From assembly GCA_003211515.1 (NCBI GenBank), contig QCSN01000001.1:60082-124081 (forward strand): a stretch of 64,000 nucleotides of DNA, given 5' to 3'. The translations under genes were made by a program, and so were the position numbers. Numbering within the stretch: position 1 is the stretch's first letter; each line of letters starts with the position of its first letter. This stretch comes from Synechococcus sp. AG-670-F04. GTDB taxonomy: Bacteria > Cyanobacteriota > Cyanobacteriia > PCC-6307 > Cyanobiaceae. Under the pieces are notes generated by a model. The model was not told where the DNA came from. It saw only the letters and a list, made by a program, of their open reading frames with translations, and ran no database searches. Shown piece after piece: positions 38,041 to 47,414 of the stretch.

Positions 38041-38478
38041 TTAGAGCAGGCCCTCGAGTCGCTTCCGGAGGGCGTCCAACTCTTCACTGGATTCAGCCGT
38101 GGAAGGGGATGGGGCGGCTTCTGGATCGGACTGCGTTGTTGACCCCTCAGAAATCGCTTCATCAGTCTTCCAGTTGGTCACATCCAGGTTGGCTTCGGGA
38201 GGAGCGATAAACTGCCGCTCCTCCTTCGAGCTGGGAACGAAGCCTGACTCGATAAACCGGGCTTCATAGCCAGCATCTCTGCAGAACAGCTCAACATCAT
38301 CACGGGCCATGGTCTCAACACTCGGCACCGGAAAATCCTGAGCTTCCAGAAGCCCTGCGTACCGTTCGGCGTCGTCCGGATTTTCGAAAAGCAGCACGAC
38401 GGTCTTACCCGCCATCTCAAGCGAGTGGATGCCCTCGCTGTCACTGCCGGCGTCAAAGAGGAGAACGTGAACCTTCAT
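38041..38478 (-). CDS. DUF3110 protein (145 aa)
   Basis: This 145-residue protein has a conserved N-terminal half, MKVHVLLFDAGSDSEGIHSLE, KTVVLLFENPDDAERYAGLLEAQDFPVPSVE and FCRDAGYEARF, matching cyanobacterial DUF3110. A polar acidic C-terminal half (DEAISEGSTTQSDPEAAPSP) ends in a helical KRLEGLL. The function is unknown. It is the third gene of the dnaK-dnaJ-DUF3110-murQ run, and murQ begins two bases after its stop. Confidence 0.85.
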   Translation of the reverse strand: MKVHVLLFDAGSDSEGIHSLEMAGKTVVLLFENPDDAERYAGLLEAQDFPVPSVETMARDDVELFCRDAGYEARFIESGFVPSSKEERQFIAPPEANLDVTNWKTDEAISEGSTTQSDPEAAPSPSTAESSEELDALRKRLEGLL

Positions 38479-38518
38479 CCCGACGTCATCGACCAGTGGA
38501 GTCTCTCATCGATCTGCA

Positions 38519-39424
38519 TCAGAGCGCATCGTCCTCGAGTGCCAGTTCCTGCAGACGTCGATAGAGCGCTTGCTCAGCCTCCCCCAGTGCCGCAGGAATC
38601 ACAATCACGATTTCAACCAGCTGGTCTCCACGACGGTCATCCCAGCTCAAGCCACGCTCCCGCAGACGCAGCAACCTGCCGCTGGAGGACCCTGGCGGGA
38701 CCTGAAGGGTGACGGGGCCATCCAGGGTCGGCACATCGACAGCGCAACCAAGAGCTGCATCCGGAGGGAACAGCTCAAGGCGGTAATGGACACGGAGTCC
38801 GTCAATACGCAGACCCTCAGGCGTTACCACACGCAACTGCAGGAAGTGATCACGTCCTCCAGGCGCGACACCCTCCAGTCGAAGCCGCCAACCATCACCA
38901 GCGAAGGGAGGGGTGTCCAATTCGACCACTGTGCCGTCATCGAGATTGAGCTCCACACGGGTGCCTTCCAACGCCTGCTCCGGCGTGAGCTCCACCAGAG
39001 ATTCCAGATCCTGATCCGCACGCACGGGTGGTGGATTGGTGGATTGTGTCGCCGGTGACTCCTGAACAGGGCTGTGATCCTCCACGGCCCTTGCAGCGGG
39101 GGTCTGATCACGGGGTGATTCGACACGGCCAAGAACAACGTCTAGATAATCCTCAAAAGAAGGAAATCCACTGGCGAACGGGTCATGGATCTGCCGTTGA
39201 GCAGCTTCACCCCGTTCCCAAGCGGAGCGACGACGGGGGTCGCTGAGAACCGCATACGCTTCGTTGACAAGTTTGAAACGCTCTTCAGCAACCGAATCGT
39301 TGCCATTGAGATCAGGGTGCCAGCGGCGCGCCTCGCGCCGAAACGCCCGTTTCAACTGTTGGTCATCACTCTCAGGGTCCAGCCCAAGGAGCGACCAGTA
39401 ATCCGGTTCAGCGACGGAATTCAT
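38519..39424 (-). CDS. DnaJ-family co-chaperone
   Basis: This 301-residue J-domain protein has the J domain at residues 8-75 (YWSLLGLDPESDDQQLKRAFRREARRWHPDLN, including HPD), a Gly-poor linker and a C-terminal substrate-binding domain (RLRLEGVAPGGRDHFLQLRV, YRLELFPPDAALGCAVDVPT, VTLQVPPGSSSGRLLRLRERGL). It lacks a zinc-finger region, so it is type II. ATG 39424 (MNSVAEPDY) is the family start; it overlaps the dnaK stop by 17 bases, which fits a DnaK/DnaJ pair in one transcript. Confidence 0.92.
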   Translation of the reverse strand: MNSVAEPDYWSLLGLDPESDDQQLKRAFRREARRWHPDLNGNDSVAEERFKLVNEAYAVLSDPRRRSAWERGEAAQRQIHDPFASGFPSFEDYLDVVLGRVESPRDQTPAARAVEDHSPVQESPATQSTNPPPVRADQDLESLVELTPEQALEGTRVELNLDDGTVVELDTPPFAGDGWRLRLEGVAPGGRDHFLQLRVVTPEGLRIDGLRVHYRLELFPPDAALGCAVDVPTLDGPVTLQVPPGSSSGRLLRLRERGLSWDDRRGDQLVEIVIVIPAALGEAEQALYRRLQELALEDDAL

Positions 39425-41402
39425 CGTCCCAGGGATCAAAGTCGCGTCGGCTCATGCCAGGACTGCGGGCTGGTGGTCGACCAGGGTTTCCCCAGGGATC
39501 ATCGTCCCAGTCATCATCGGAAAAGAGTTCATCCTTGAGGGATCCAAGGGTGTTGCGGATCCCCTGTAGGGGACTGCCATCGCCTTGTCGTTCTGCAGAC
39601 AGGCGGCGATTGAGGCCGAAAAGAGCCTCCTCGAGGCTGCTTGCAGCCATGTCGATCTCATGCAAATCCCCCTGATCCAAACAATCCTGAACATCACGCA
39701 TGGCCATTTCCACAGCGCGCTGCTGGCGTTCCGCACCGTAAGGACCGAGTTCGAGGGCAGCATCACGGAGTCGGCGCTCGGCTTGCGCAACCAGCGTCTG
39801 CGCTCGATGTCGGCGCTCGATCTGATTTCGCTTGCGCCTGTCTTCATCTGCACGCGCTTCCGCCTCAGCCAGCAGGGCCTGAATCTCGTCCTGATTGAGG
39901 TTGGATCCCCCTTGAATCGAAACGGACTGCTTGCGGCCGGTGGTTCGATCTGTGGCGCTCACCTGCAACAGACCATTGGCATCGATGTCGAAGGCCACTT
40001 GAACCTGGGGCACACCCCTTGGTGCCGGAGGAATACCGGATAAACGGAACTTGCCGAGGGATTTGTTGTCCGATGCCATCTGGCGTTCCCCTTGCCAAAC
40101 GTGAATTTCAACTGAGGACTGATTGGCTTCTGAGGTGCTGAAAACATCGGACTGGCGCACCGGAATCGGGGTGTTGCGCGGAATCAACACCTTCATCAAA
40201 CCGCCCACCGTCTCCAGTCCTAGGGACAGAGGCGTGACGTCGTTTAAAAGAAGATCTCGCAGTTCACCGGTGAGAATGCCCGCCTGCACGGCAGCACCAA
40301 TCGCCACAACCTCATCCGGATTGACAGACTGGCATGGGTCCATGGGCACCAAGGTGCGAACCAGCTGTTGCACCATCGGCATGCGCGTCGCACCACCAAC
40401 GAGAACCACATCATCGATGTCATCAGCGGCCCACCCGGAATCACGCAAGGCTGTCTGAACGGGACTCAGCAAACGGTCCAGCAGATCCGGGCACAGGGAC
40501 TCGAAGGTTGCACGGCTGAGGTTCGTTTCGATATGGAGAGGACCATCACTGCCCGTGGCGATAAAGGGAAGAGAAATCGGTGTGCTCAAGACCCCGGAGA
40601 GTTCCTGCTTGGCTTTTTCAGCAGCCTCGGTCAGCCGTTGCAGCGCCTGGCGATCCCGACGCAGATCCACCTCGTGCTCACTCTGGAAGGCATCTGCGAG
40701 CCAGTTAACGATGCGTTGATCAAAGTCGTTGCCGCCTAGTTGCGTATCTCCATTGGTGGCCTTGACGTCAAAGACGCCATTGGCGATGCGGAGCAGCGAT
40801 ACGTCGAATGTGCCGCCACCCAAATCAAAGACAAGAACGCGTCGCACGGCGCTGCGGTCGAAACCGTAGGCCAGGGCTGCTGACGTCGGCTCATTCAGGA
40901 TTCGCTCAACAGAGATTCCCGCCAGTCGTCCGGCGTCTCGCGTTGCCTGCCGCTGGGCGTCATTGAAGTAGGCCGGCACAGTGATGACGGCGGCCTCAAC
41001 CTGCTCACCCAGGTAAGTGGAGGCATCGTCGACAAGCTTGCGAATGATGCTTGCCACCAACTCTTCTGGGGCATATTCCCGTTCGGTCACTGGACAGGGG
41101 ACGCGGACCTGGCCGCGATCATTGGCGCGAACGGTGTAAGGAACCGTCAGCGTGCTGTCATCGAGTTCATCCCAGTCGCGTCCGACGAAGCGTTTGAGAT
41201 TTGAAAAGGTGTTCCGCGGGCTGAGCACAAGTTGACGACGGGCAAGTTGCCCGACAAGCAACTCCTGATCTTTGCTGTAACCAACCACGGATGGGGTGGT
41301 ACGACTGCCCTCTGCGTTGGCGATCACGTGGGGGCGACCCGCCTCGAGTACGGCCACGACAGAATTTGTCGTACCAAGGTCGATCCCAACGATCCGCCCC
41401 AT
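39408..41402 (-). CDS. dnaK: DnaK (Hsp70) chaperone
   Basis: This 664-residue ATP-dependent chaperone begins [21 protein letters not shown]. Key ATPase signatures are [33 protein letters not shown] and [17 protein letters not shown]. The substrate-binding domain includes [22 protein letters not shown]. The tail is not the usual EEVD type. It is acidic then basic ([22 protein letters not shown], ending [10 protein letters not shown]), as in some cyanobacterial paralogues. It probably pairs with the co-transcribed DnaJ. Cyanobacteria usually have two or three DnaK genes; I cannot say which one this is. Confidence 0.95.
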   Translation of the reverse strand: MGRIVGIDLGTTNSVVAVLEAGRPHVIANAEGSRTTPSVVGYSKDQELLVGQLARRQLVLSPRNTFSNLKRFVGRDWDELDDSTLTVPYTVRANDRGQVRVPCPVTEREYAPEELVASIIRKLVDDASTYLGEQVEAAVITVPAYFNDAQRQATRDAGRLAGISVERILNEPTSAALAYGFDRSAVRRVLVFDLGGGTFDVSLLRIANGVFDVKATNGDTQLGGNDFDQRIVNWLADAFQSEHEVDLRRDRQALQRLTEAAEKAKQELSGVLSTPISLPFIATGSDGPLHIETNLSRATFESLCPDLLDRLLSPVQTALRDSGWAADDIDDVVLVGGATRMPMVQQLVRTLVPMDPCQSVNPDEVVAIGAAVQAGILTGELRDLLLNDVTPLSLGLETVGGLMKVLIPRNTPIPVRQSDVFSTSEANQSSVEIHVWQGERQMASDNKSLGKFRLSGIPPAPRGVPQVQVAFDIDANGLLQVSATDRTTGRKQSVSIQGGSNLNQDEIQALLAEAEARADEDRRKRNQIERRHRAQTLVAQAERRLRDAALELGPYGAERQQRAVEMAMRDVQDCLDQGDLHEIDMAASSLEEALFGLNRRLSAERQGDGSPLQGIRNTLGSLKDELFSDDDWDDDPWGNPGRPPARSPGMSRRDFDPWDDEFRR

Positions 41403-41532
41403 AACCGAACTCTTTCGAGACCCACGCTACCGGCATGTTCCAGCCCTGAAGCCTCACCCAAAAGCGTTAATGGGCTCTTAGTGAACTGAGGGAGCTTGGC
41501 GAATACCCTATCGATGCCTGGATCACTGGAGC

Positions 41533-42483
41533 ATGTCCCCGAAATCGGACAAGCTTTATGAACTCAGAAGACGACGACCGTCTGAACGATTTCTGGACGT
41601 CGGTTTCAAAAATCTGTTCACCATCCTTGCGGCTGTGGTGGCTCTGCTGCTGTTCGCTGTCCTCTACGTGGTGTTCATGGGAGGACTGGACTCAATGGGA
41701 CGTTACGGATGGGGATTTCTGGTGACCTCAAGCTGGAATCCCGTCGATGACGAATATGGTGCAGGAGCTGCAATATATGGAACGCTAATTACTTCACTAT
41801 TATCACTCACAATTGCCGTGCCACTTGGGGTTGGAACAGCAATATTCATCACAGAAAACATCATCCCTCTGAAGATTCGAAATCTTATTGGACTGATGGT
41901 GGAGCTTTTAGCAGCAATTCCTTCTGTTGTTCTTGGATTGTGGGCCATCTTTGTGATGGAGCCCTTCATCCGACCGCTTCTGGAAATTCTTCATCAACGT
42001 CTTGGATTTCTACCGATATTCAGTACAGCACCGATGGGTCCAGGCACATTGCCCGCAGTTCTAATTCTTGTGGTGATGATCCTCCCCATCATCACGGCAA
42101 TTTCAAGAGATGCACTTCATCAGGTTCCAACAAGTCTGCGTCAAGCTGCTTATGGAGTCGGCACCACACGATGGGGGACCATCCTAAACATCATCCTTCC
42201 AGCAGCAATCTCAGGAATCGTGGGAGGCATCATGCTTGCACTGGGTCGCGCGATGGGAGAGACGATGGCAGTCACGATGATCATTGGCAATTCAAATAAT
42301 TTCAGCTTTTCACTCCTGGCACCAGGAAACACGATTTCATCCATGCTTGCCAATCAATTCGGCGAAGCCGATGGTTCTCAAGTATCGTCACTGATGTATG
42401 CAGCATTTGTCCTTATCATCCTTACATTGGTAGTAAATATACTTGCTCAATTGATGGTGAAGCGTCTGAGATTAAAGTACTGA
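41533..42483 (+). CDS. pstC: Phosphate ABC transporter permease PstC
   Basis: PstC is one of the two membrane permeases of the high-affinity phosphate importer. The 316-residue protein has six membrane segments and the BPD signature around AAYGVGTTRWGTILNIILPAAISGIVGGIMLALGRAMGETMAVTMIIG (residues about 205-255). ATG 41533 is used. pstA follows after 3 bases and pstB further on, but no pstS is next to them. The DNA here is more AT-rich than the flanking dnaK region. No convincing PHO-box-like repeat was seen upstream. Confidence 0.94.
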   Translation: MSPKSDKLYELRRRRPSERFLDVGFKNLFTILAAVVALLLFAVLYVVFMGGLDSMGRYGWGFLVTSSWNPVDDEYGAGAAIYGTLITSLLSLTIAVPLGVGTAIFITENIIPLKIRNLIGLMVELLAAIPSVVLGLWAIFVMEPFIRPLLEILHQRLGFLPIFSTAPMGPGTLPAVLILVVMILPIITAISRDALHQVPTSLRQAAYGVGTTRWGTILNIILPAAISGIVGGIMLALGRAMGETMAVTMIIGNSNNFSFSLLAPGNTISSMLANQFGEADGSQVSSLMYAAFVLIILTLVVNILAQLMVKRLRLKY

Positions 42484-42486
42484 ACC

Positions 42487-43419
42487 ATGGGCTATCTATC
42501 CCGCTCGCTAACAGATTCTGGACAGCCAGATCTAAGCTATAAGCCAAATATTTCACGGAATATCACAAGTCGATTGCTAACAATTTCAGCAGGATTTTTT
42601 GCCATAATCAGCGTCTTACCATTATTTCTCGTCCTTTCATACATCATAATCAAAGGCGGCTCAAAGCTGAGTCTTCAACTGTTCCTTGAAACGCCCCCGC
42701 CGCCCGGACTGGAGGGAGGAGGTATCGGTAGCGCATTAATGGGAACATTGATCTTGACCGTTATCGCAGCATTGGTGGCGATTCCAGTTGGCGTAGGTGG
42801 AGGTATTTATCTTGCAGAATATTCAAGAGGAAAAAGATTCTCACAATTTGTACGATTCGGCACCAATGTCTTATCGGGTGTTCCTTCCATTATTTCGGGA
42901 GTGTTCATTTACGGAACCGTTGTTGTTCTATCAAACTGGTTGTTCCAGCGGTCATTCAGTGCAATCGCCGGCGGATTGGCTTTATCTATTTTGATGATAC
43001 CTACAATCATCAAAACAACTGATGAAGGCCTCAAGTTGGTTCCCGAAGACCTTAGACGTGGAGCGTTTGGCGTCGGAGCATCGCGTTTCATAACAGTGAT
43101 GAGAATCACATTACCATCTGCATTTCCATCAATTGCTACAGGAATTGTGCTTGGAATTGCGCGTGCTGCAGGCGAAACCGCCCCATTAATTTTCACAGCT
43201 TCCTTCTCCTACTTTTGGCCTGCCCGATCATTTGGTGACTTCTGGTCGGAAGGCTTGTTGTCGCCTATTTCATCTCTCTCTGTTCTTATCTATAACTTTG
43301 CCGGAATGCCCTATGACCTGCAACAGGAATTGGCGTGGGTGGCATCTTTTGTGTTGGTAATTATGATTCTAATTCTTAACCTTGTCGCACGCTGGCTAGC
43401 AAGATTAACAACACGCTGA
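42487..43419 (+). CDS. pstA: Phosphate ABC transporter permease PstA
   Basis: PstA is the second permease of the phosphate importer. The 310-residue protein carries six membrane segments and the BPD loop ASRFITVMRITLPSAFPSIATGIVLGIARAAGETAPLIFTASFSYFW. It begins MGYLSRSLTDSGQPDLSYKPNISRNI and overlaps neither neighbour; pstC ends 3 bases before and pstB begins about 65 bases after. The three genes form one operon (pstCAB). Confidence 0.94.
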   Translation: MGYLSRSLTDSGQPDLSYKPNISRNITSRLLTISAGFFAIISVLPLFLVLSYIIIKGGSKLSLQLFLETPPPPGLEGGGIGSALMGTLILTVIAALVAIPVGVGGGIYLAEYSRGKRFSQFVRFGTNVLSGVPSIISGVFIYGTVVVLSNWLFQRSFSAIAGGLALSILMIPTIIKTTDEGLKLVPEDLRRGAFGVGASRFITVMRITLPSAFPSIATGIVLGIARAAGETAPLIFTASFSYFWPARSFGDFWSEGLLSPISSLSVLIYNFAGMPYDLQQELAWVASFVLVIMILILNLVARWLARLTTR

Positions 43420-43484
43420 TGATTCTTTAAGACCAAGTGTTCTTGCTTTCACCTTACAGATCCCCATTCACTTCAATTAAATCA

Positions 43485-44303
43485 ATGGCAAGCTTCTTCA
43501 AGGGTCAAGACATCAAGAAAGAAACAGAGACATGCATTTCGATGCAGAATGTCACGATTAAATATGGTGGCTACGAGGCTGTCAAAAATATCTATTGTGA
43601 GATACCAAAAGGCAAAGTCACTGCGTTTATCGGTCCATCTGGCTGCGGGAAATCAACAGTCCTTCGCTCGATGAATCGCATGAATGATTTGATCGAAGGC
43701 TGCTCATTACAAGGAAAAATACTATTCGATGGCGTTGACCTGTACGGTTCCAATGTTGATCCGGTTGAAGTAAGGCGAAGGATAGGGATGGTCTTTCAAC
43801 AGCCCAATCCATTTCCCAAAAGCATCTACGAAAACATCGCATTTGGCGCCAGAATCAACGGATTCAGAGGGAATATGGATGAGCTTGTTGAACGTTCGCT
43901 TCGCAAGGCAGCCGTATGGGATGAATGTAAAGATAAATTGAATGATAGCGGTTATTCACTATCTGGCGGACAACAACAGCGCTTGTGCATTGCCAGAACC
44001 ATCGCCATTCAGCCTGAAGTCATTTTGATGGATGAGCCTTGTTCGGCTCTGGATCCTATATCCACCTTAAAAATTGAAGAGACAATGCATGAGCTTAAAA
44101 AAAGCTTCACGATTGTAATCGTGACACACAATATGCAACAAGCCCTGCGCGTGAGTGATATGACCGCCTTTTACAACGCTGAAGAAGTGGATGGAGGCAA
44201 CGGCAAGGTTGGCTACTTAGTTGAGTTCAATCAAACAGAAAAAATCTTCAATGACCCACAACAACAGGCGACGCAAGATTATGTATCAGGCAGGTTTGGC
44301 TAA
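43485..44303 (+). CDS. pstB: Phosphate ABC transporter ATPase PstB
   Basis: PstB drives phosphate import and pairs with PstCA. The 272-residue protein has Walker A in [22 protein letters not shown], the Q-loop [16 protein letters not shown], the signature [19 protein letters not shown] and Walker [18 protein letters not shown] 43485 (MASFFKGQ) is preferred; a GTG at 43437 would add 16 residues. It is the last gene of the pst operon. The short insertions [14 protein letters not shown] and the Asn-Val-Asp-Pro-rich segment are typical of PstB. Confidence 0.95.
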   Translation: MASFFKGQDIKKETETCISMQNVTIKYGGYEAVKNIYCEIPKGKVTAFIGPSGCGKSTVLRSMNRMNDLIEGCSLQGKILFDGVDLYGSNVDPVEVRRRIGMVFQQPNPFPKSIYENIAFGARINGFRGNMDELVERSLRKAAVWDECKDKLNDSGYSLSGGQQQRLCIARTIAIQPEVILMDEPCSALDPISTLKIEETMHELKKSFTIVIVTHNMQQALRVSDMTAFYNAEEVDGGNGKVGYLVEFNQTEKIFNDPQQQATQDYVSGRFG

Positions 44304-44417
44304 CACCATTGCATCAGCTTGTAAGCAAGGAGTCAAATCATGGCTTCAAACAGAAACTTCGTTATGACATGTCACTTCCAATAGAGATGCTTTAGGATTT
44401 ATATCGTTTGAAGTAAG

Positions 44418-44831
44418 ATGATGACCAACAGTGAACGCTTCAAAATTAGTTTTCTTTTGAGTTGCACCCTGTTTACAGCAACGATCATTCCCTCTCCCAT
44501 TGCCGCAAGTACATCAACACAACTCGCTCAGGCATCATCGATCAATGCGAAAAGCTTGGTCAGCCATCTGAACCGTGTTGGCATCCAATTTTTTGGAACC
44601 CACTGGTGCCCCGCCTGCAAACAACAAAAGATTTTATTCGGCCTGGAGGCGGCAAGGCTCCCCTACGTCGAGTGTGACAAACCGAAGGAACGCCCTGACG
44701 ACTTAACTGCATGCCGAGCTGCGAACATTCGCTCAATCCCAACCTGGCTACATCCCAATGGACGTCGCCTCGAGGGGCTGCAAAGCCTAGAAACATTAAG
44801 CCGCTGGAGCGGGATGACCAATAGTCAATAA
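44418..44831 (+). CDS. Exported thioredoxin-like protein (CPAC motif)
   Basis: This 137-residue protein has an N-terminal signal peptide (FKISFLLSCTLFTATIIPSPIAA). A thioredoxin-like domain follows, with GIQFFGTHWCPACKQQKILFG (CPAC active site near residue 70), YVECDKPKERP and the cis-Pro loop SIPTWLHPNGRRLEGLQSLETL. The order matches the C-terminal domain of cyanobacterial vitamin K epoxide reductase-type proteins, but here it is free-standing. It likely works in periplasmic or lumenal disulfide exchange. It follows pstB by about 115 bases. Confidence 0.83.
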   Translation: MMTNSERFKISFLLSCTLFTATIIPSPIAASTSTQLAQASSINAKSLVSHLNRVGIQFFGTHWCPACKQQKILFGLEAARLPYVECDKPKERPDDLTACRAANIRSIPTWLHPNGRRLEGLQSLETLSRWSGMTNSQ

Positions 44832-45220
44832 ATAGTTCCTGACCTCCAGCCTCTAAACATGTACACATAAATCAGAATCAATGAACGCCAAGAAGAGAAT
44901 TCAGATTTCATATATCTACCGATTTTTAATCAACACCAAGAATTCTGAATATCGACCTTAAAGGAATCACCCAAATCCATGCAGCATTCGTTGATAGATC
45001 GCATGAATGATTGCTTAATATACTACGGCTCCTTAACGACCATCCAAGAATCAACGAATTACATTACCCGAAAGCCATATGTCGCTTAAGAATCAAATTA
45101 AAGGCAGGAAACTGGTGTTAAATTATGATTAATGCAAGGTTGATGATTTCATCCCCGATGAATCATCAACCTTGCAACGAAAAATATAGCGCAGACCGAT
45201 TTTTTTTAAGAACAATGCAA
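44832..45220. other. Intergenic region with a long inverted repeat
   Basis: These 389 bases lie between convergent genes. They are AT-rich and without a coding frame. The only clear structure is the long hairpin at 45133-45176, immediately downstream (in minus-strand terms) of the antiporter gene. Confidence 0.5.
45133..45176. repeat. Long inverted repeat, 20-bp stem
   Basis: The arms TGCAAGGTTGATGATTTCATC-like and its complement pair over about 20 bases, with one bulged T and a three-base loop (CCC at 45154-45156). It lies in the gap between the thioredoxin-like and antiporter genes, about 45 bases past the antiporter stop on the minus strand. There is no long T-run on either side, so a classical rho-independent terminator is not certain; it may still act as a bidirectional terminator or mRNA-stabilising hairpin. 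Confidence 0.75.
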
Positions 45221-46501
45221 CTAAGGAAAATATTTCTTGATGACACGTTCAATTGTGAGTCCCTGAACAATGACAGAAAAAAGGACAACAAAATATGTGA
45301 CTAATAGAAGCATATTGCTTTCCGGTGTATTCGGCAGCGATAGGGCTAAAGCAACCGAAACACCACCACGTATTCCAGCCCAGGTGAGAATCGGGACTGT
45401 TCCGGGGGTAACATCAGCCATGGTTGCTTGAATTTGCAATGGCAAGGAGATAGCTGCAAAACGAGCGAAGATCGAAAGGAAGGTTGTTGCAACCAATAAA
45501 ATAAAAACATGGCTAAAGGGCAGATCACTCGATGAGTGCTGAAGCACAAAAACCAGTTTCAAACCAATCAGAAGAAACAACACGGAATTGAGAATCTCAT
45601 CAATTAATTCCCAGAAGGTTTCAACATGCTCACGGGTTTTTTCCGACATCGCCAACGAGGTGCCTTGGTTACCAATCAGTAGACCCGCAATCACCATGGC
45701 GATGGGGCCAGAGAGATGGAGATGAAGCGCCACTGCATAGGCTCCCGTAACAAGAGCCAGAGTGATCAAAACCTCCAAGACATAATCATCGATCTGCTGA
45801 AGCAGCCAGAACGCAGCGAATCCACCTGCCAGTCCAAGCAATGCACCACCAAAAGCCTCCTTTACAAGCAAAACACCAACTGACGAAAGTTGAAATCCAA
45901 CAGGATCGGCATTGCCGCCACTACTGAAGGCCAAAGATGCAAGAACACTGAATAAAACAACAGCAACACCATCATTAAACAGACTCTCACCTGCAATTTT
46001 TGCCTTCAAATCAGCTGGAACCCGCAGAGTTTTCAAGATTCCCAGAACGGCAACGGGATCCGTGGGCGACACCATCACTCCAAGCAGGAGACACACCGGA
46101 ATCGGAATAGATAGACCAATGGCCCCCGTTACAAACCAAAAACCAGTGCCAATCACCGCTGTTGAAAGAAGAACACCCACACTCGCTAATATCAGAATGA
46201 TCCATTTGCGGGATAACAGCTGAGCAAGATCAACATGCAAAGCACCTGCAAACAACAGGAAAGACAACATGCCTTGCATAAGCGTGACATTAAAATCAAT
46301 ATTTGCTAAAAAGTTATTCACTAAGTCGCTTAAACCTAAAGTCGGATTAATGAGATCAAGCCCTACCAGCCCCAAACTGGCAACCAATGCAATCACCATC
46401 AGCCCAATGGTGTGCGGCAGTTTGATGAACCAGTAGTTCAGGGCACCAAAAAGAGTGGCCAGAACGAGCAAAATTGCAGGAATATCAAGAGGCGTTGTCA
46501 A
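45221..46501 (-). CDS. CPA1-type Na+/H+ antiporter
   Basis: This 426-residue protein has about 12 hydrophobic segments and CPA1 motifs. VSPTDPVAVLGILK and AGESLFNDGVAVVLF carry conserved Asp residues that are proton/cation ligands. IRGGVSVALALSLP lies near the C-terminus. Its cytoplasmic tail is short (VIKKYFP), resembling the NhaP-like class without a long C-terminal domain. It exports Na+ in exchange for protons, helpful in a marine cell. ATG 46501 starts it. It is a monocistronic minus-strand gene. Confidence 0.93.
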   Translation of the reverse strand: MTTPLDIPAILLVLATLFGALNYWFIKLPHTIGLMVIALVASLGLVGLDLINPTLGLSDLVNNFLANIDFNVTLMQGMLSFLLFAGALHVDLAQLLSRKWIILILASVGVLLSTAVIGTGFWFVTGAIGLSIPIPVCLLLGVMVSPTDPVAVLGILKTLRVPADLKAKIAGESLFNDGVAVVLFSVLASLAFSSGGNADPVGFQLSSVGVLLVKEAFGGALLGLAGGFAAFWLLQQIDDYVLEVLITLALVTGAYAVALHLHLSGPIAMVIAGLLIGNQGTSLAMSEKTREHVETFWELIDEILNSVLFLLIGLKLVFVLQHSSSDLPFSHVFILLVATTFLSIFARFAAISLPLQIQATMADVTPGTVPILTWAGIRGGVSVALALSLPNTPESNMLLLVTYFVVLFSVIVQGLTIERVIKKYFP

Positions 46502-46815
46502 AACAGTTTCCCCGAGAGAAATGATGGCATGCCATCGAGTAATGAGTTGAATATTGATCGATGTTTACAGCCGTTGAAGTTCTCCACGAACCGATTGCCG
46601 GTCACCGTTCAGCAACCTCGGAGGTGTTCAACTATTCAGCTTTACCGCTCTGGATCAAATGATAATGGCAGGTAGACACAACCTGGCAACGTTTAAGGAC
46701 AAACCTGCAAAAGCATCTCGATCACGAGACACGGACTGTCACAAATGAAAACAACTTGGTCATACCTCGCGTGGTCAGACCGCAGTTGAATGTGATGTAC
46801 GGACCACGGGGAACA

Positions 46816-46971
46816 ATGATCAGATGCATGGTGGCAACTTCAGCGGTTCTCGCCTGCCTGTTGGACAATGCACTCCCCAGCCCCTCACAAGGCAATGATC
46901 AAAGCTCGATCAAAATGTTGCATTTTGCTCAACAGATGAATGACAATCTACCGCAAAACTTTGTGATCTAG
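46816..46971 (+). CDS. Possible small exported protein (51 aa)
   Basis: ATG 46816 opens 51 residues. MIRCMVATSAVLACLLDNALPSP resembles a short signal peptide; the rest (SSIKMLHFAQQMNDNLPQNFVI) is polar. A longer in-frame start exists at 46756. No family is recognised and no strong ribosome binding site is seen. It is followed 24 bases later by a second small ORF. Confidence 0.25.
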   Translation: MIRCMVATSAVLACLLDNALPSPSQGNDQSSIKMLHFAQQMNDNLPQNFVI

Positions 46972-46995
46972 CAGCGCAATTACAAAGGAGAGTTC

Positions 46996-47085
46996 ATGCC
47001 AGAAGTACGAACCAATTGGTCGCTTGGTCTTAAGAGCAATTCTTTTTATGGTCGCAATCTAGACATACCAGTCATAAATCCTTGA
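46996..47085 (+). CDS. Possible micro-ORF with a strong SD (29 aa)
   Basis: AAAGGAGAGTTC ATG is an unusually good ribosome binding site for a cyanobacterium, with GGAGA about 5-7 bases from the ATG. The ORF encodes 29 residues, starting MPEVRTNWSLGLKSNSFYG and ending NLDIPVINP. It could be a real small protein or a leader. There is no recognisable family. It is preceded by the other small frame and followed by the tRNA-Ser terminator on the opposite strand. Confidence 0.35.
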   Translation: MPEVRTNWSLGLKSNSFYGRNLDIPVINP

Positions 47086-47230
47086 CCATCAAGTCAGCAT
47101 TTCGACTTCAAACCATGTCCTCAGATCTCATTCAAAAATTGTACTAATGAGGGTGATCATTAAAATCTAAGGCACTTCAAAATTCAACTGCACAACTGGT
47201 TCGATGGGTGCGTCATCAGCCATTATTCAT

Positions 47231-47260
47231 AATAAAAACCCCCTGCATTGCAGGGGGGTT
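47231..47260 (-). terminator. Rho-independent terminator of tRNA-Ser
   Basis: A perfect GC stem (CCCCCTGC...GCAGGGGG, loop about 3 bases) is followed on the minus strand by TTTTTATT. It lies just beyond the 3' end of tRNA-Ser and terminates its transcript. Confidence 0.9.
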
Positions 47261-47274
47261 TGGAGTTAGCTAAC

Positions 47275-47360
47275 GGAGAGGGAGGGATTCGAACCCTCGA
47301 TAGAGTTGCCCCTATACAGCATTTCCAGTGCTGCGCCTTCGACCACTCGGCCACCTCTCC
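47275..47360 (-). tRNA. tRNA-Ser (GGA anticodon)
   Basis: The minus-strand sequence GGAGAGGTGGCC...CCTCTCC folds into a tRNA with an acceptor stem GGAGAGG/CCTCTCC, a D arm, an anticodon arm CAGCACTGGAAATGCTG (anticodon GGA, serine UCC), a long variable arm and the T-arm GGGTTCGAATCCC. The long variable arm is typical of serine tRNA. CCA is not encoded. Length is 86 bases. Confidence 0.97.
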
Positions 47361-47414
47361 AGCGGCGGACGTGGGGCAGATGCGAATGTAGCAGGGCGTT
47401 TCCATCAGGCCGGC

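Larger units (their letters stand above)
46502..47230. other. Intergenic region with two possible small ORFs
   Basis: The region upstream of the antiporter is mostly noncoding. Two small frames stand out: 46816-46971 with a possible signal-like segment, and 46996-47085 with a strong ribosome binding site. Otherwise the sequence is AT-rich and unremarkable. Confidence 0.4.

Noticed and set aside
47328..47414. Longer ferredoxin start overlapping tRNA-Ser
   Set aside because: The extra residues are the complement of the tRNA and not ferredoxin-like; ATG 47415 fits better.
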